From an uncultured Alcaligenaceae bacterium (lineage in GTDB: Bacteria > Pseudomonadota > Gammaproteobacteria > Burkholderiales > Burkholderiaceae_B): a stretch of DNA of 64,000 bases. Shown here piece after piece: positions 32,574 through 41,534 of the stretch (its first letter is position 1; each line of letters starts with the position of its first letter). The translations under genes and the position numbers were made by a program. The notes under the pieces were generated by a model. The model worked only from the letters and a program-made list of their open reading frames with translations. It made no database searches and was not told where the DNA came from. The stretch covers positions 1-64,000 of the forward strand of contig CALEQZ010000072.1 in the NCBI GenBank assembly GCA_937908115.1. Reading direction: 5' to 3'.

Positions 32574-33778
32574 GCCGCGGCGCCCAAGGTGGCGGTAGCG
32601 CGCGTGGGTACGGGCACCGAATGGGCCAGGCCGCCGTAGCCTGCGGCGAACACGAGCTTGCCGGCGCACCAGGTGTGCGTGACCAGCACATGCCCGTCGA
32701 TGTGCGCAATGGCGGCGAGATCGGCGCGCAGGCCCGGCGCAATGCGTCCGCGGTCCTGCAGGCCGCAGGCCTGTGCCGGATTGCTGGTGACCAAGGCGAT
32801 GGCCTGCGGCAGATCCATATCGGCTTGCCGGGCGGCCAGGAAGGCCGCCGCCGCGAGCGTGGAAGGCTGGTAGTCCGAGCACAGGCAGCTGGCAGCGCCT
32901 GCGCGCACCGCGTCGATAGCGCGCATCGAACCGCTCTGGCTGCCTCCGCGCAGGATGTTGGGGGCGCCCAGTATGGTGGGCAGGCCGCAGGCCAACGCCG
33001 CGCGTGCCGTATCCAGGGTGATCGGAAACTCGCTCATCGCAACGCCCAACGCTCGCATCGCGGCGATGCGCTGCACCGAGTCGTCGTCGTGGCTAGCGGT
33101 GGGGATATCCAGCGCGCGGGCGCGGGTGAGCAGTGTCTCGACCCGGGTCAAGGCCCCATCCTGGCCAGACACCTTGGCCTGCATGGCTTGCTGTGCCTGG
33201 TCACGGCTCATCCCGTGGTTACGCATCATGTAGTCCAGGTAAGACTGCATGGTCTTGAACTGCCCCTGGCCCGGAGAGTGGTCCATGACCGAAAGCAGGT
33301 CCACGACGCCTTCGTCCATCAACGCGCATAGTACGTCAACGGCCAGCGGGTCGGTGACTTCATAGCGGCAGTGGATACGGTTGTCGACCAGGCTGTGGGC
33401 GCCGAAGCGCTTGACGGCGCGCGCCAGCTCGGCGGCGGTTTCGTTGTTGCGCACCCCCCACTCGTTATTGGCGAAGGACAGCGCGTGGTAGGGCGTGGTG
33501 ATGCCGGCGGCTGCGTTGCGGCGGTCGACCTGGGCGACGGCGAAGTCCAGGGGAAACAGCACGCGGGCGCGGGGTTCGGCTTCCTTTTCGATGGCGTCGC
33601 AGTGCAGGTCAATCAAGCCCGGGATGAGTGTCCGCCCGGACAGGTCGACGGTTGCGGCGCCGTGGCTGCCGGCTGGTTCGATGGCGGCGATCAAGCCGTC
33701 CTCGATGAGCAAGGCGGCATCGTCCAGGACGGCATCGGCGAGCACAATGCGGGCGTGTGTCAGGTAGGTGGCAGGCAT
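32570..33778 (-). CDS. phnM: RPnTP diphosphatase PhnM
   Basis: 402-residue amidohydrolase-superfamily enzyme that removes diphosphate from alpha-D-ribose-1-phosphonate-5-triphosphate, giving the monophosphate used by PhnJ. Signature features are IPGLIDLHCDAIEKEAEPR, the PhnM hallmark SVMDHSPGQGQF, ASHDDDS, and GAPNILRGGSQSG with SDYQP. The start is the ATG at 33778, five bases past the phnL stop; a TTG nine bases further up is possible. This is the operon copy; a second, diverged phnM-like gene lies at 39.5 kb. Confidence 0.95.
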   Translation of the reverse strand: MPATYLTHARIVLADAVLDDAALLIEDGLIAAIEPAGSHGAATVDLSGRTLIPGLIDLHCDAIEKEAEPRARVLFPLDFAVAQVDRRNAAAGITTPYHALSFANNEWGVRNNETAAELARAVKRFGAHSLVDNRIHCRYEVTDPLAVDVLCALMDEGVVDLLSVMDHSPGQGQFKTMQSYLDYMMRNHGMSRDQAQQAMQAKVSGQDGALTRVETLLTRARALDIPTASHDDDSVQRIAAMRALGVAMSEFPITLDTARAALACGLPTILGAPNILRGGSQSGSMRAIDAVRAGAASCLCSDYQPSTLAAAAFLAARQADMDLPQAIALVTSNPAQACGLQDRGRIAPGLRADLAAIAHIDGHVLVTHTWCAGKLVFAAGYGGLAHSVPVPTRATATLGAAA

Positions 33779-33783
33779 ATGTC

Positions 33784-34515
33784 TCAATTGGGCAGGACAG
33801 TGGCCATGGGAGTCGCGGCCGTGGCGGATTGCAGGGTGAGGATGCGTGTGGCGACTGCGTCACGCACGTCTTCGTCGTGAAAGATGCCGATCAGGCAACG
33901 CCCGGCGGCCACGGCTTCGCGCATCAGCTCGACGACCACTGCGCGGTTCTCGGCATCCAGCGACGCGGTAGGCTCATCCAGCAACAGAATGGGGTGGCCG
34001 ACGATGAAGCCGCGGGCAATGTTGACGCGCTGCTGCTCGCCGCCGGAGAAGGTCGCCGGCGGCAGGTTGAACAGCCGGGAGGGCAGGTTAAGCCGTGACA
34101 GCAGCGATGCGGCGCGCTCTCGCGCCTGGTGCGCCGGTACGCCGCGCGCGCGTAGCGGCTCGGCCACCACGTCCAAGGCCCCGACCCGGGGCACCGCGCG
34201 CAGGAACTGGCTGACATAGCCGATCACGTCACGGCGCAGGCCCAGTATGCACTGCTCCGTCGCCCCACGCAGTTCCGTCCAGGTTTCGCCGTTGCGCACG
34301 CGTATGCTCCCCGCGCTGGCCAGGTAGTTGCCGTACAGGCAGCGCATCAGCGTGCTCTTGCCGGTACCGGACGGTCCGGACAGCACCATGCATTCGCCCG
34401 GCCAGGCGTCGAAATCCACCGCCTGCAGCACGGGCAGGCGGATGCCGCCTTGGTTGTGAAGCATGAAGGTTTTTTCCAGGCCGCGTACCTGGATCAAAGG
34501 TTGGGTGGCAGGCAT
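33784..34515 (-). CDS. phnL: C-P lyase complex ABC-type subunit PhnL
   Basis: 243-residue ABC ATPase of the C-P lyase machinery. In E. coli PhnL belongs to the group of proteins needed, with PhnG, H and I, to form the purine-displaced ribose-phosphonate; it is not a transporter ATPase. Walker A GPSGTGKST, Q-loop YVSQFLRAVPRV, signature FSGGEQQRVNIARG and Walker B ILLLDEPTASLD are present. It is 9 bases downstream of phnK and 5 before phnM. Confidence 0.94.
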   Translation of the reverse strand: MPATQPLIQVRGLEKTFMLHNQGGIRLPVLQAVDFDAWPGECMVLSGPSGTGKSTLMRCLYGNYLASAGSIRVRNGETWTELRGATEQCILGLRRDVIGYVSQFLRAVPRVGALDVVAEPLRARGVPAHQARERAASLLSRLNLPSRLFNLPPATFSGGEQQRVNIARGFIVGHPILLLDEPTASLDAENRAVVVELMREAVAAGRCLIGIFHDEDVRDAVATRILTLQSATAATPMATVLPN

Positions 34516-34524
34516 ATCGGGCGC

Positions 34525-35304
34525 TTAATGTTGCAGGATGGAAGAGACCAGCAGCTGGGTGTAGGCGTGCTGCGGATCGTCCAGGATCTGGTCGGTCAGG
34601 CCGGCCTCGACGACCTGTCCTGCGCGCATGACCAGCGTGCGGTGTGCCAGCAGCCGCGCCACCGCCAGGTCATGGGTGACCACGATGGCCGCCAGACCCA
34701 GGTCGGAGACCAGGCCGCGCAACAGGTCGAGTAGCCGCGCCTGCACCGATACATCCAGCGACGCCGTCGGTTCGTCCATGAATACCAGCCTGGGATGCGT
34801 CACCAAGTTGCGCGCGATCTGCAGGCGCTGCTGCATCCCGCCGGAAAACGACGACGGTGCATCGTCCAGGCGTATCGGGTCGATTTCCATGCGCTGCAGC
34901 CAATGTGAAGCGCTCGAGCGCAGCTGCCCGTAATGGCGTCCACCCACGGCCATCAGGCGTTCGGCGACATTGGCGCCGGCGCTGACGTGCATGCGCAGTC
35001 CATCGCGGGCGTGCTGGTACACATAGCCCCAATCGGTGCGAGCGAGCAGCCGGCGCTGGGCATCGTCCAAGATGGCCAGATCCACGAACCCATGTTCGCG
35101 GGTGTCATACCAGACGCTTCCCGACTCGGGCGGCGTCTGCCAGGAAAGCGCCTGCAGCAGCGTGCTTTTGCCAGATCCCGATTCACCGACGATGCAAAGC
35201 ACCTCGCCGGGGTACAGGTCGAACGACACGTCACGGCAGCCGTGCACGCCGTCCCAGGTGCGGGTCAGCGTGCGGGCCGACAGCAAGGGGCGTGCAGCGG
35301 TCAT
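34525..35304 (-). CDS. phnK: C-P lyase complex ABC-type subunit PhnK
   Basis: 259-residue ABC ATPase that docks on the PhnGHIJ core through PhnJ. Walker A is GESGSGKSTLL, the Q-loop region WGYVYQHARDGLRM is characteristic of PhnK, the signature is FSGGMQQRLQIARN and Walker B LVFMDEPTASLDVS. Its ATG overlaps the phnJ stop by 4 bases. PhnK and PhnL together supply the ATPase modules of the complex. Confidence 0.94.
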   Translation of the reverse strand: MTAARPLLSARTLTRTWDGVHGCRDVSFDLYPGEVLCIVGESGSGKSTLLQALSWQTPPESGSVWYDTREHGFVDLAILDDAQRRLLARTDWGYVYQHARDGLRMHVSAGANVAERLMAVGGRHYGQLRSSASHWLQRMEIDPIRLDDAPSSFSGGMQQRLQIARNLVTHPRLVFMDEPTASLDVSVQARLLDLLRGLVSDLGLAAIVVTHDLAVARLLAHRTLVMRAGQVVEAGLTDQILDDPQHAYTQLLVSSILQH

Positions 35305-36209
35305 GGCTTGCCTCCCTGGGCGGCCAGCTGCCGCTCGGTGCAGTACTCGGTGTCAGAGCAAACATGCTGCCGCGTGCCGCGATCGTCCAAGATGATTTCG
35401 TCGAGGTAGCTGTCGCGCGCTCCGCATAGCGCGCAGGCGGCATCCCATTGCTCGACGGCAAACGGATGGTCGTCGAAGTCCAGGCTCTCGACGCGGGTGT
35501 AGGGAGGGACCGCGTAGACGCGCTTTTCACGGCCGGCGCCGAACAGCATCAGCGCCGGGCTCATGTCCAGCTTGGGGTTGTCGAATTTCGGGATGGGCGA
35601 CGGTCGCATCATGTAGCGTCCATTGACGATCACGGGATAGTCGTAGGTGGTGGCGATGCGGCCGTGCTGCGCGATGTCCTCGTACAGCTTGACGTGCATG
35701 CCGCCGTATTCGGCCAAGGCGTGCATGGTGCGCGTTTCGGCCTCGCTCGGCTCGAGCCAGCGCAGCGGCTCGGGGATCGGGACCTGAAACACCATGATCT
35801 GCCCTTCACGCAGGGGGGATTCGGGAATGCGATGACGCGATTGGATGATGGTCGCCTCGCGCGTGCGGGTCGTGGTGGCAACGCCCGCCACCCGTGCAAA
35901 GAAGCGCCGGATATTGACGGCGTTGGTGGTGTCGTCCGAGCCCTGGTCGATGACCTTGAGCACATCGTCCGGGCCCAGGATCGAGGCCGTCACCTGGATG
36001 CCGCCCGTGCCCCAGCCGTAGGGCAGCGGCATTTCGCGGCCGCCGAAGGGCACTTGGTAGCCCGGGATGGCCACCGCTTTGAGCAGTGCCCGGCGCAGCA
36101 TGCGCTTGGTCGATTCGTCCAGGTAACCGAAGTTGTAATTGGGGTCGCGCACGACCGGGGCCGGCGGGGAATTGGCGGTGGTTGGGCGGTGTGCGGTTGG
36201 GGAAGTCAT
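35301..36209 (-). CDS. phnJ: C-P lyase PhnJ (radical SAM)
   Basis: 302-residue catalytic subunit that cleaves the C-P bond of 5-phosphoribosyl-1-phosphonate with S-adenosylmethionine and a 4Fe-4S cluster, forming ribose cyclic phosphate and a hydrocarbon. Cluster cysteines are in CALCGARDSY (CxxC) and CSDTEYC near the C-terminus, the unusual PhnJ pattern. The glycyl-radical segment is in PYGWGTGGIQVTAS near the N-terminus. An extra Thr/Pro-rich 20-residue start precedes DPNYNFGYLDE. ATGA overlaps link it to phnI and phnK. Confidence 0.96.
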   Translation of the reverse strand: MTSPTAHRPTTANSPPAPVVRDPNYNFGYLDESTKRMLRRALLKAVAIPGYQVPFGGREMPLPYGWGTGGIQVTASILGPDDVLKVIDQGSDDTTNAVNIRRFFARVAGVATTTRTREATIIQSRHRIPESPLREGQIMVFQVPIPEPLRWLEPSEAETRTMHALAEYGGMHVKLYEDIAQHGRIATTYDYPVIVNGRYMMRPSPIPKFDNPKLDMSPALMLFGAGREKRVYAVPPYTRVESLDFDDHPFAVEQWDAACALCGARDSYLDEIILDDRGTRQHVCSDTEYCTERQLAAQGGKP

Positions 36210-37384
36210 GACGCCAGTACCTCTTTCGTGGGGGATGCGGCGGAATCGTCCGCGCTGGCGACGGCATGCCCATCGCCGCTTGCATTCGCGGGCGGCACCA
36301 CGCCCGCCTTGAGCGGGCAGGTGCCCGCGCGCAGGCGTCGAAGCAGATCCAGATTGCTTTGGAAGTCGACGTAGTGCGGCAGCTTCAAATGCTGCACGAA
36401 GCCGGAGGCCTCGACGTTGTCGCTGTGGTAGAGCACGAATTCCTGGTCGTTGGCCGGTGCGTCGGCCGGTTCGCCCAGCTCGCCGGCGCGCATGGCCCGG
36501 TCAACCAGCGCCATGGACATGGCCTTGCGTTCGCCGTAGCCGAACACCAATCCGTAGCCGCGGGTAAAGCATGGCGCCTGACCGGGACGGCCGGCGAACT
36601 GGTTGACCATCTGGCACTCGGTGACTTCCAGGCAGCCGACCGTGACCGCGAAGCCGAGTTCTTCGATGTGCATCTCCACCTCCACGGTGCCGTAGCGGAT
36701 TTCCGCGACGAAAGGGTGGGTATTGCCGTAGCCGCGCTGTGTGGAATAACCCATCGACAGTAGGAATCCTTCGTCGGCGCGGGCCAGGTTCTGCAGGCGG
36801 GCGCTGCGCGCGGCCGGCAGCTCGAGCGGCTCGCGTGTCAAGTCGACCGGTTCCGGGTCGCCCGCGGCCGACGCGTCGTCCTCCAGCAGCGCTTCGTCGC
36901 GCAAGAGGTCGGTGATCCTGGGCATGTGCGGGTCCAGTCCCTGCCCGGCCGACGGGGGCGATGCGGGCTCGCGGCCTTCGGCCAGCAGCGAGAAATCCAG
37001 CAGCCGCTGGGTGTAGTCGTAGGTCGGTCCCAGCACCTGGCCGCCGGGCACGTCCTTGAAGGTGGCGGAAATGCGCCGCTGCAGATGCATGGCGCTGGTG
37101 TCGATGGGCAGCGTGGCGCCGAATCTTGGCAGTGTCGTGCGATAGGCGCGCAGCAAAAATGCCGCTTCGATCAGGTCGCCGGCGGCCTGCTTGACCGCCA
37201 AGGCGGCGAGCTGCGGGTCGTACAAGGCGCCTTCGGCCATGACACGAGCCACGGCCAGCGGCATCTGGCTGGCGATCTGCGCCACCGACAACTCCGGCAG
37301 CGTCGGGTCGCCGCGGCGGTATTCGTCCAGCAGGCGGTAGGAATTGAGGATGGCTTGTTCGCCTCCCTTGACGGCCACGTACAT
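36206..37384 (-). CDS. phnI: C-P lyase core subunit PhnI
   Basis: 392-residue PhnI, the nucleosidase-type subunit of the core complex that, with G, H and L, swaps the adenine of ATP for a phosphonate. It begins MYVAVKGGEQAILNSYRLLD and keeps GYGNTHPFVAEIRYG, GLVFGYGERKAMSMALVDRA, and SDNVEASGFVQHLKLPHYVDF, all strongly conserved in the family. The C-terminal 30 residues are a less conserved Ala/Ser-rich tail. It starts 1 base after the phnH stop. Confidence 0.96.
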   Translation of the reverse strand: MYVAVKGGEQAILNSYRLLDEYRRGDPTLPELSVAQIASQMPLAVARVMAEGALYDPQLAALAVKQAAGDLIEAAFLLRAYRTTLPRFGATLPIDTSAMHLQRRISATFKDVPGGQVLGPTYDYTQRLLDFSLLAEGREPASPPSAGQGLDPHMPRITDLLRDEALLEDDASAAGDPEPVDLTREPLELPAARSARLQNLARADEGFLLSMGYSTQRGYGNTHPFVAEIRYGTVEVEMHIEELGFAVTVGCLEVTECQMVNQFAGRPGQAPCFTRGYGLVFGYGERKAMSMALVDRAMRAGELGEPADAPANDQEFVLYHSDNVEASGFVQHLKLPHYVDFQSNLDLLRRLRAGTCPLKAGVVPPANASGDGHAVASADDSAASPTKEVLAS

Positions 37385-37385
37385 A

Positions 37386-37997
37386 TCAGTCCTCCACGAC
37401 GGTGGTGCGGGGCAGGCCGCAGAGTTGGTCGCCGTGCATCAGCAACACGTCCACGCCCAGCGGAAAGCGATCATGGTTGGCGCGCCACTGCGCCCAGAAA
37501 TCGTCGGGCAGGCCGTCGACGGCAAGCCTGGCGACCGAGGCGATGCCTGGCCCGCGCAACGCGACGGGGCGGCCGGTGCCCAGCGAACGCACTTCGACCA
37601 GCAAGGTGGCTGATCGGTCGGGATAGGCGGGATCGCCTTGCGGGCAGTCACGCAGCGCCGGCATGGCCGCGCCGGCGGGCACGGCTATGAAACGCGCTCT
37701 GGCCGCATCGGCCACGATCGGGCTGCCGCAGTGAAAGCGCACGTAGTTGCGCGCGGCTTCACTGGCCTGCGGCGGCAGCCAAATCGGTGTGTCGCCGTCG
37801 GCCAACGTCAGCAGCAGCGCCGTCATGGCCGGCGACAAGCCGGGCGGCAAGCCTTGCGGCGCCGCGGCGCGGACAATGGTGCCCGGGCGGGACAAGGCAT
37901 GCAGGGCAGCCCGGAAGGTCGCCTGCGCACCGACCACCGGATCCGCATAGCCTGGTGGCAGCCCGCCGGCATGCGCGGCAGCAGCGGTTGCATTCAT
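37386..37997 (-). CDS. phnH: C-P lyase core subunit PhnH
   Basis: 203-residue PhnH. The family features are GYADPVVGAQATFRAALHAL with SRPGT, LLLTLADGDTPIWL, and a C-terminal FPLGVDVLLMHGDQLCGLPRT. PhnH folds like a PLP-free aminotransferase small domain and forms a dimer of the core complex. The start MNATAAAAHAGG overlaps the phnG stop by 4 bases. Confidence 0.94.
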   Translation of the reverse strand: MNATAAAAHAGGLPPGYADPVVGAQATFRAALHALSRPGTIVRAAAPQGLPPGLSPAMTALLLTLADGDTPIWLPPQASEAARNYVRFHCGSPIVADAARARFIAVPAGAAMPALRDCPQGDPAYPDRSATLLVEVRSLGTGRPVALRGPGIASVARLAVDGLPDDFWAQWRANHDRFPLGVDVLLMHGDQLCGLPRTTVVED

Positions 37998-38464
37998 TGG
38001 TCCTCTCCTCGCGCCATCGTGAAGAATTCCACCCGGGTGCTGGCAGCGCGCTGTGCCTGCGCCGCCAGGCGCTCGTCGTAGGCCCTGGCCAGCGGGGCAA
38101 TGACTTCGGCCTGCACGCGGTCGTGCCAGCCAGGCAGTTGCAACAGGGCATCGAGCACCGCTGCCCGCTCGGCATGGGCGGCGTCTCGTCCCTGGACGTA
38201 GGCCACGCCGATGGTTCCGGCATCGAGCGTGACGGCGCAGCGGGTGATCGTCATTTCCCCCAGGTTGAAACGTCCCCCATTGCCGCCGCTGCGGGCGCGA
38301 ACCATGGCCATGCCGGTCTCGGGCTTTCGCAGCCAACGGTGGTCGGGCAATTGACCAAGCCCGGCGCAGGCCCGGCCAAGCGCATGGGGTTGGGCTAGCG
38401 CCAGGACGCGCATCCAAGCGGCGCGCGCGGCAGGTTCGGGATCGGCATTCTTGGCATTGCTCAT
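37994..38464 (-). CDS. phnG: C-P lyase core subunit PhnG
   Basis: 156-residue PhnG, first gene of the phnGHIJKLM-MOSC operon. It contains the family's RKPETGMAMVRARSGGNGGRF and FNLGEMTITRCAV motifs. PhnG forms the core with PhnH, I and J. The start MSNAKNADPEP at 38464 lies 170 bases from the divergent phnF start, with a palindrome between them that is the likely PhnF operator. Confidence 0.94.
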   Translation of the reverse strand: MSNAKNADPEPAARAAWMRVLALAQPHALGRACAGLGQLPDHRWLRKPETGMAMVRARSGGNGGRFNLGEMTITRCAVTLDAGTIGVAYVQGRDAAHAERAAVLDALLQLPGWHDRVQAEVIAPLARAYDERLAAQAQRAASTRVEFFTMARGEDQ

Positions 38465-38473
38465 CGTTAACCT

Positions 38474-38493
38474 CTAAACGTCTAGACGAGTAG
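38474..38493. promoter_or_regulatory. candidate PhnF operator between phnG and phnF
   Basis: CTAAACGTCTAGACGAGTAG, with a perfect 10-base core CGTCTAGACG and 8 of 10 matches across the full arms. It is 10 bases upstream of the phnG start and in the phnF-phnG divergent gap, the standard place for a GntR-type repressor of a phn operon. Confidence 0.6.
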
Positions 38494-38633
38494 ATGTGTT
38501 GTTCCGGTCGACGCCCCATAGTTCAACAGCGTGCGATGAATCTTTGATGACAATCGACGCCTGCCGCGGGCGCCGCACTTCAGGCACAATCCGGCTGTTT
38601 CACTGAGGCAGGTCCCTGGCAGAAATCATCACC

Positions 38634-39356
38634 ATGGTCGAAAGAGGCTCAGGCATTGCCGTTTGGAGGCAGATCGGTGAATCGCTGGCGAGCGATATCC
38701 GCAATCGCCGCTATGCCGCCGGCGAGCAGCTGCCGTCCGAATCCGAGCTGGCGGCGCGTTTTTGCGTCAACCGCCACACCATCCGGCGCGCCATGGGTGC
38801 GCTGGAAGAACAGGGCCTGGTGCGCATCGAGCAGGGCCGTGGCACCTTCGTGCAGGACCACGCCATCGATTACGCCATCGGCCGGCGCACGCGCTTTTCG
38901 CAGAACCTGCGCAACCAAGGCAGGTCCGGCCACCTGGAAGTACAAGGCAGCGAGGTCGTGCGCGCGGCCGAGGTCGCCAAATCCCTGGGGCTGCCGCGCA
39001 ACGCGCCGTTGCTGCGCGTGCAGTTGCTGGGCAAGGCAGAAGGCCGGACCTTGAGCATGTCCGAGCACTACTTCGATCCGCAGCGCTTTCCCGACTTGCC
39101 CGAGCGCCTGGCCCGGGCGCATTCGGTGTCCAAAGCCTATGCGGGCTATGGCATACGGGATTACACGCGGAAATGGTCGCGCGTGACCGCCGTCCTGCCG
39201 TCACCGGCGGTGGCGCGCCAGCTTGGCCAGCCAAAGACGCGGCCGGTGCTGCAGGTCGAGGCACTCAACGTCGACCCGGACGGCAAGCCACTGCAGTACA
39301 GCATCACGCACTTTGCCGGCGACTGGGTGCAGCTGGTGATCACCGACGAGGGCTAA
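38634..39356 (+). CDS. phnF: GntR/HutC-family regulator PhnF
   Basis: 240-residue repressor of phn genes. The winged helix is IAVWRQIGESLASDIRNRRY, AAGEQLPSESELAARFCVNRH, TIRRAMGALEEQGLVRIEQG. The C-terminal UTRA effector domain (about 85-240) contains DYAIGRRTRFSQNLRNQG and SEHYFDPQRFPDLPERLA. It is divergent from phnG and upstream of the second phnM-like gene. Ligand binding in PhnF proteins relieves repression when phosphonates or phosphate esters are present. Confidence 0.93.
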   Translation: MVERGSGIAVWRQIGESLASDIRNRRYAAGEQLPSESELAARFCVNRHTIRRAMGALEEQGLVRIEQGRGTFVQDHAIDYAIGRRTRFSQNLRNQGRSGHLEVQGSEVVRAAEVAKSLGLPRNAPLLRVQLLGKAEGRTLSMSEHYFDPQRFPDLPERLARAHSVSKAYAGYGIRDYTRKWSRVTAVLPSPAVARQLGQPKTRPVLQVEALNVDPDGKPLQYSITHFAGDWVQLVITDEG

Positions 39357-39510
39357 GCGCCGGCCTTGCGCGGTTTTCCTGGCAGGCGCCGTGCAACGCT
39401 TGCCGGGCACGCTGCGCAGGGATCTGCCGTCGCATCTGCACCACCCGATGACGTCATAACGGGGTACGGGCAGACATGCCGCTGTAATGAAGCCCTGCTA
39501 AGTTGCAAGC

Positions 39511-40737
39511 ATGAATGCCGAAATCATGAATGCCGGGCATCGCGCCTGCCCGCCCCTTGCCGGCGTGACAGGACGGCGCGTCCTGGTCGACGGCGCATTG
39601 GCCGCCGCGACACTCTGTTGGCATGACGGCCGGATTGCCGGCCGCGCGGACGCGGCCCGCAATGCGCCAGGCCTTTGGCTGGATGCCGGCGACTTGTTGG
39701 TGCTGCCCGGCATCGTCGACCTGCATGGCGACGCCTTCGAGCGTGCCATCATGCCCAGGCCGGGGGTGACCTTCCCGTACGAGCAGGCGCTGCTTGACGT
39801 CGACCGCCAATTGCTGGCCAATGGCATCACCACGGCATTTCATGGCGTGACCGTGTCGTGGGAGGGCGGCCTGCGTAGCGAGGCCTATGCCCGGCAAATG
39901 TTCGACTGCCTGGCGCGCATGCGCGACGCGCTGGGCGCAAACCATTATGTGCACCTGCGCTTTGAAACGCATCACGTGTCCGGCATTTCCACTGCGTTGC
40001 AATGGATAGGCGAGGGCCGGGTGCAGTTCCTGGCGCTAAACGACCATCTGCCTGCGATGATCAAGCGCCTGGACGATGCCCGGAAGTTGCAGCAGTACGC
40101 CGACCGCGCCCATTGCAGCGTCGATGCGTTTCGCGAACGGATCATGCAAGCCATGTCGGCGGCCGGCGAAGTGGCCGGCGCGATGCGACAGCTGGTCGCG
40201 GGTGCTCGGGCCGCCGGCCTACGAGTGGCCTCGCACGACGATCCCGACGCGTCCACACGCGACTACTACCATCGCCTGGGATGCGACGTGGCCGAGTTTC
40301 CACTGACCGAGGCGGCTGCGCGCACCGCACGCGAACTGGGCAATTCGCTCGTATTCGGCGCGCCCAATGTCGTGCGTGGCGGCAGCCATACCCATGCACC
40401 AGACGCCACAGCGATGATCCGCGCCGGGCTGTGCGACGTGCTGGCCTCCGACTACTACTATCCCGCGCCGCTGGCGGCGGTTTTCAAGCTGGTGCGCGAT
40501 GGCGTGCTGGACCTGCCCCGGGCATGGGATCTGGTCTGCCGCAATCCGGCGCGCGCAGCCGGGCGAAACGACCGTGGCGCGCTGGACCCTGGGACGCGGG
40601 CCGACCTCATCCTGGTCGACGACAGCCGCCCTGGGCTACCGCAGGTCTGCGCTGCGGTCGTGGGTGGACGGCTGCGCTATGCCAACCGTCGCCTGGCCGT
40701 CCATGCCTCGCATCCGGATGCATTGGTGGCGGCATGA
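39511..40737 (+). CDS. second PhnM-like amidohydrolase
   Basis: 408-residue member of the PhnM branch of the amidohydrolase superfamily. Metal-ligand region LPGIVDLHGDAFERAIMPRP matches PhnM of other species, and RVASHDDPD and FGAPNVVRGGSHTHAPD are conserved, with SDYYYP. However, the PhnM hallmark MDHxPGQ is replaced by LNDHLPAMIK. It is thus a paralogue of phnM at 32.6 kb, with probably altered substrate. Its stop overlaps the DUF1045 start (ATGA) and it forms a unit with DUF1045 and phnN. There is a 154-base gap from phnF. Confidence 0.88.
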   Translation: MNAEIMNAGHRACPPLAGVTGRRVLVDGALAAATLCWHDGRIAGRADAARNAPGLWLDAGDLLVLPGIVDLHGDAFERAIMPRPGVTFPYEQALLDVDRQLLANGITTAFHGVTVSWEGGLRSEAYARQMFDCLARMRDALGANHYVHLRFETHHVSGISTALQWIGEGRVQFLALNDHLPAMIKRLDDARKLQQYADRAHCSVDAFRERIMQAMSAAGEVAGAMRQLVAGARAAGLRVASHDDPDASTRDYYHRLGCDVAEFPLTEAAARTARELGNSLVFGAPNVVRGGSHTHAPDATAMIRAGLCDVLASDYYYPAPLAAVFKLVRDGVLDLPRAWDLVCRNPARAAGRNDRGALDPGTRADLILVDDSRPGLPQVCAAVVGGRLRYANRRLAVHASHPDALVAA

Positions 40738-41534
40738 GCACGGCTGCCGACGCGCTGCTGCGCACCCCTCACATGGATAACGCATCCCGGACGGCATACC
40801 GTTACGCGCTCTACCTGGCACCTGCGCAGCCCTGGTGGGACGTAGGCAGCAGCTGGCTGGGTCGCTGCGCCGCGACCGGCCAGGCGCTCGAGCGCCATGA
40901 CAGTGCAGATCCGCGCATCGACGCGTGGACGCGCGCGCCCCGCCTCTATGGCCTGCACGCCACGCTCAAGCCGCCTTTCCGGCTACGCGACCAGGTTTGC
41001 CCGCGCGACGTCGACTCGGCCGCGCGCGCGTTGGCTGGGGCCTTCTCTGCTTTCGACGTACCGTTGCGGCGGCGGCGCTTACGCGGTTTCATGGCGTGGT
41101 GCCTGGACGAAGGGGATGCCAGCGCGATCCGCGCCATGCGCAAGTTGGCCGATGCCGCAGTGACGGAGCTGGACGCGTTGCGCGCGCCCCTGACCGACGC
41201 TGAGCGCGCCCGCCGCAGTCTCGAGCAGCTGTCTGCAAACCAGCGCGCCATGCTGGACCGCTGGGGCTACCCCTATGTACTGGACGAGTTCACCTTCCAC
41301 ATCACGCTGACCAACGCGTTGCCGGATGCGCAGCTCGAACAAGCCGGGCGGGCGTTCGATGACCAAGCAGGCGGTGCCGGGCTGCCGGAGGTCATGCCAG
41401 TGGATGCGGTCAGCGTCTACGTGCAGCCGGAACCCGGCAGCCCGTTCGTCGTGGCCCGCCACTACGGGTTCGACGGCAGCATCACCGATGCCGTGGGCGC
41501 GGCCTGGCTGGCCGGTGTGGGTGCCAGCGCATGA
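40734..41534 (+). CDS. DUF1045 2H-phosphoesterase of phosphonate operons
   Basis: 266-residue DUF1045 protein, a family found almost only in phn clusters. It belongs to the 2H phosphoesterase fold: the two His motifs are LHATLKPPF (about residue 75) and FHITLT (about 200). By analogy it would open the ribose cyclic phosphate made by PhnJ, the job of PhnP in E. coli; there is no phnP in this island, which fits. Coupled by ATGA overlaps to the upstream phnM-like gene and to phnN. Confidence 0.88.
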   Translation: MSTAADALLRTPHMDNASRTAYRYALYLAPAQPWWDVGSSWLGRCAATGQALERHDSADPRIDAWTRAPRLYGLHATLKPPFRLRDQVCPRDVDSAARALAGAFSAFDVPLRRRRLRGFMAWCLDEGDASAIRAMRKLADAAVTELDALRAPLTDAERARRSLEQLSANQRAMLDRWGYPYVLDEFTFHITLTNALPDAQLEQAGRAFDDQAGGAGLPEVMPVDAVSVYVQPEPGSPFVVARHYGFDGSITDAVGAAWLAGVGASA

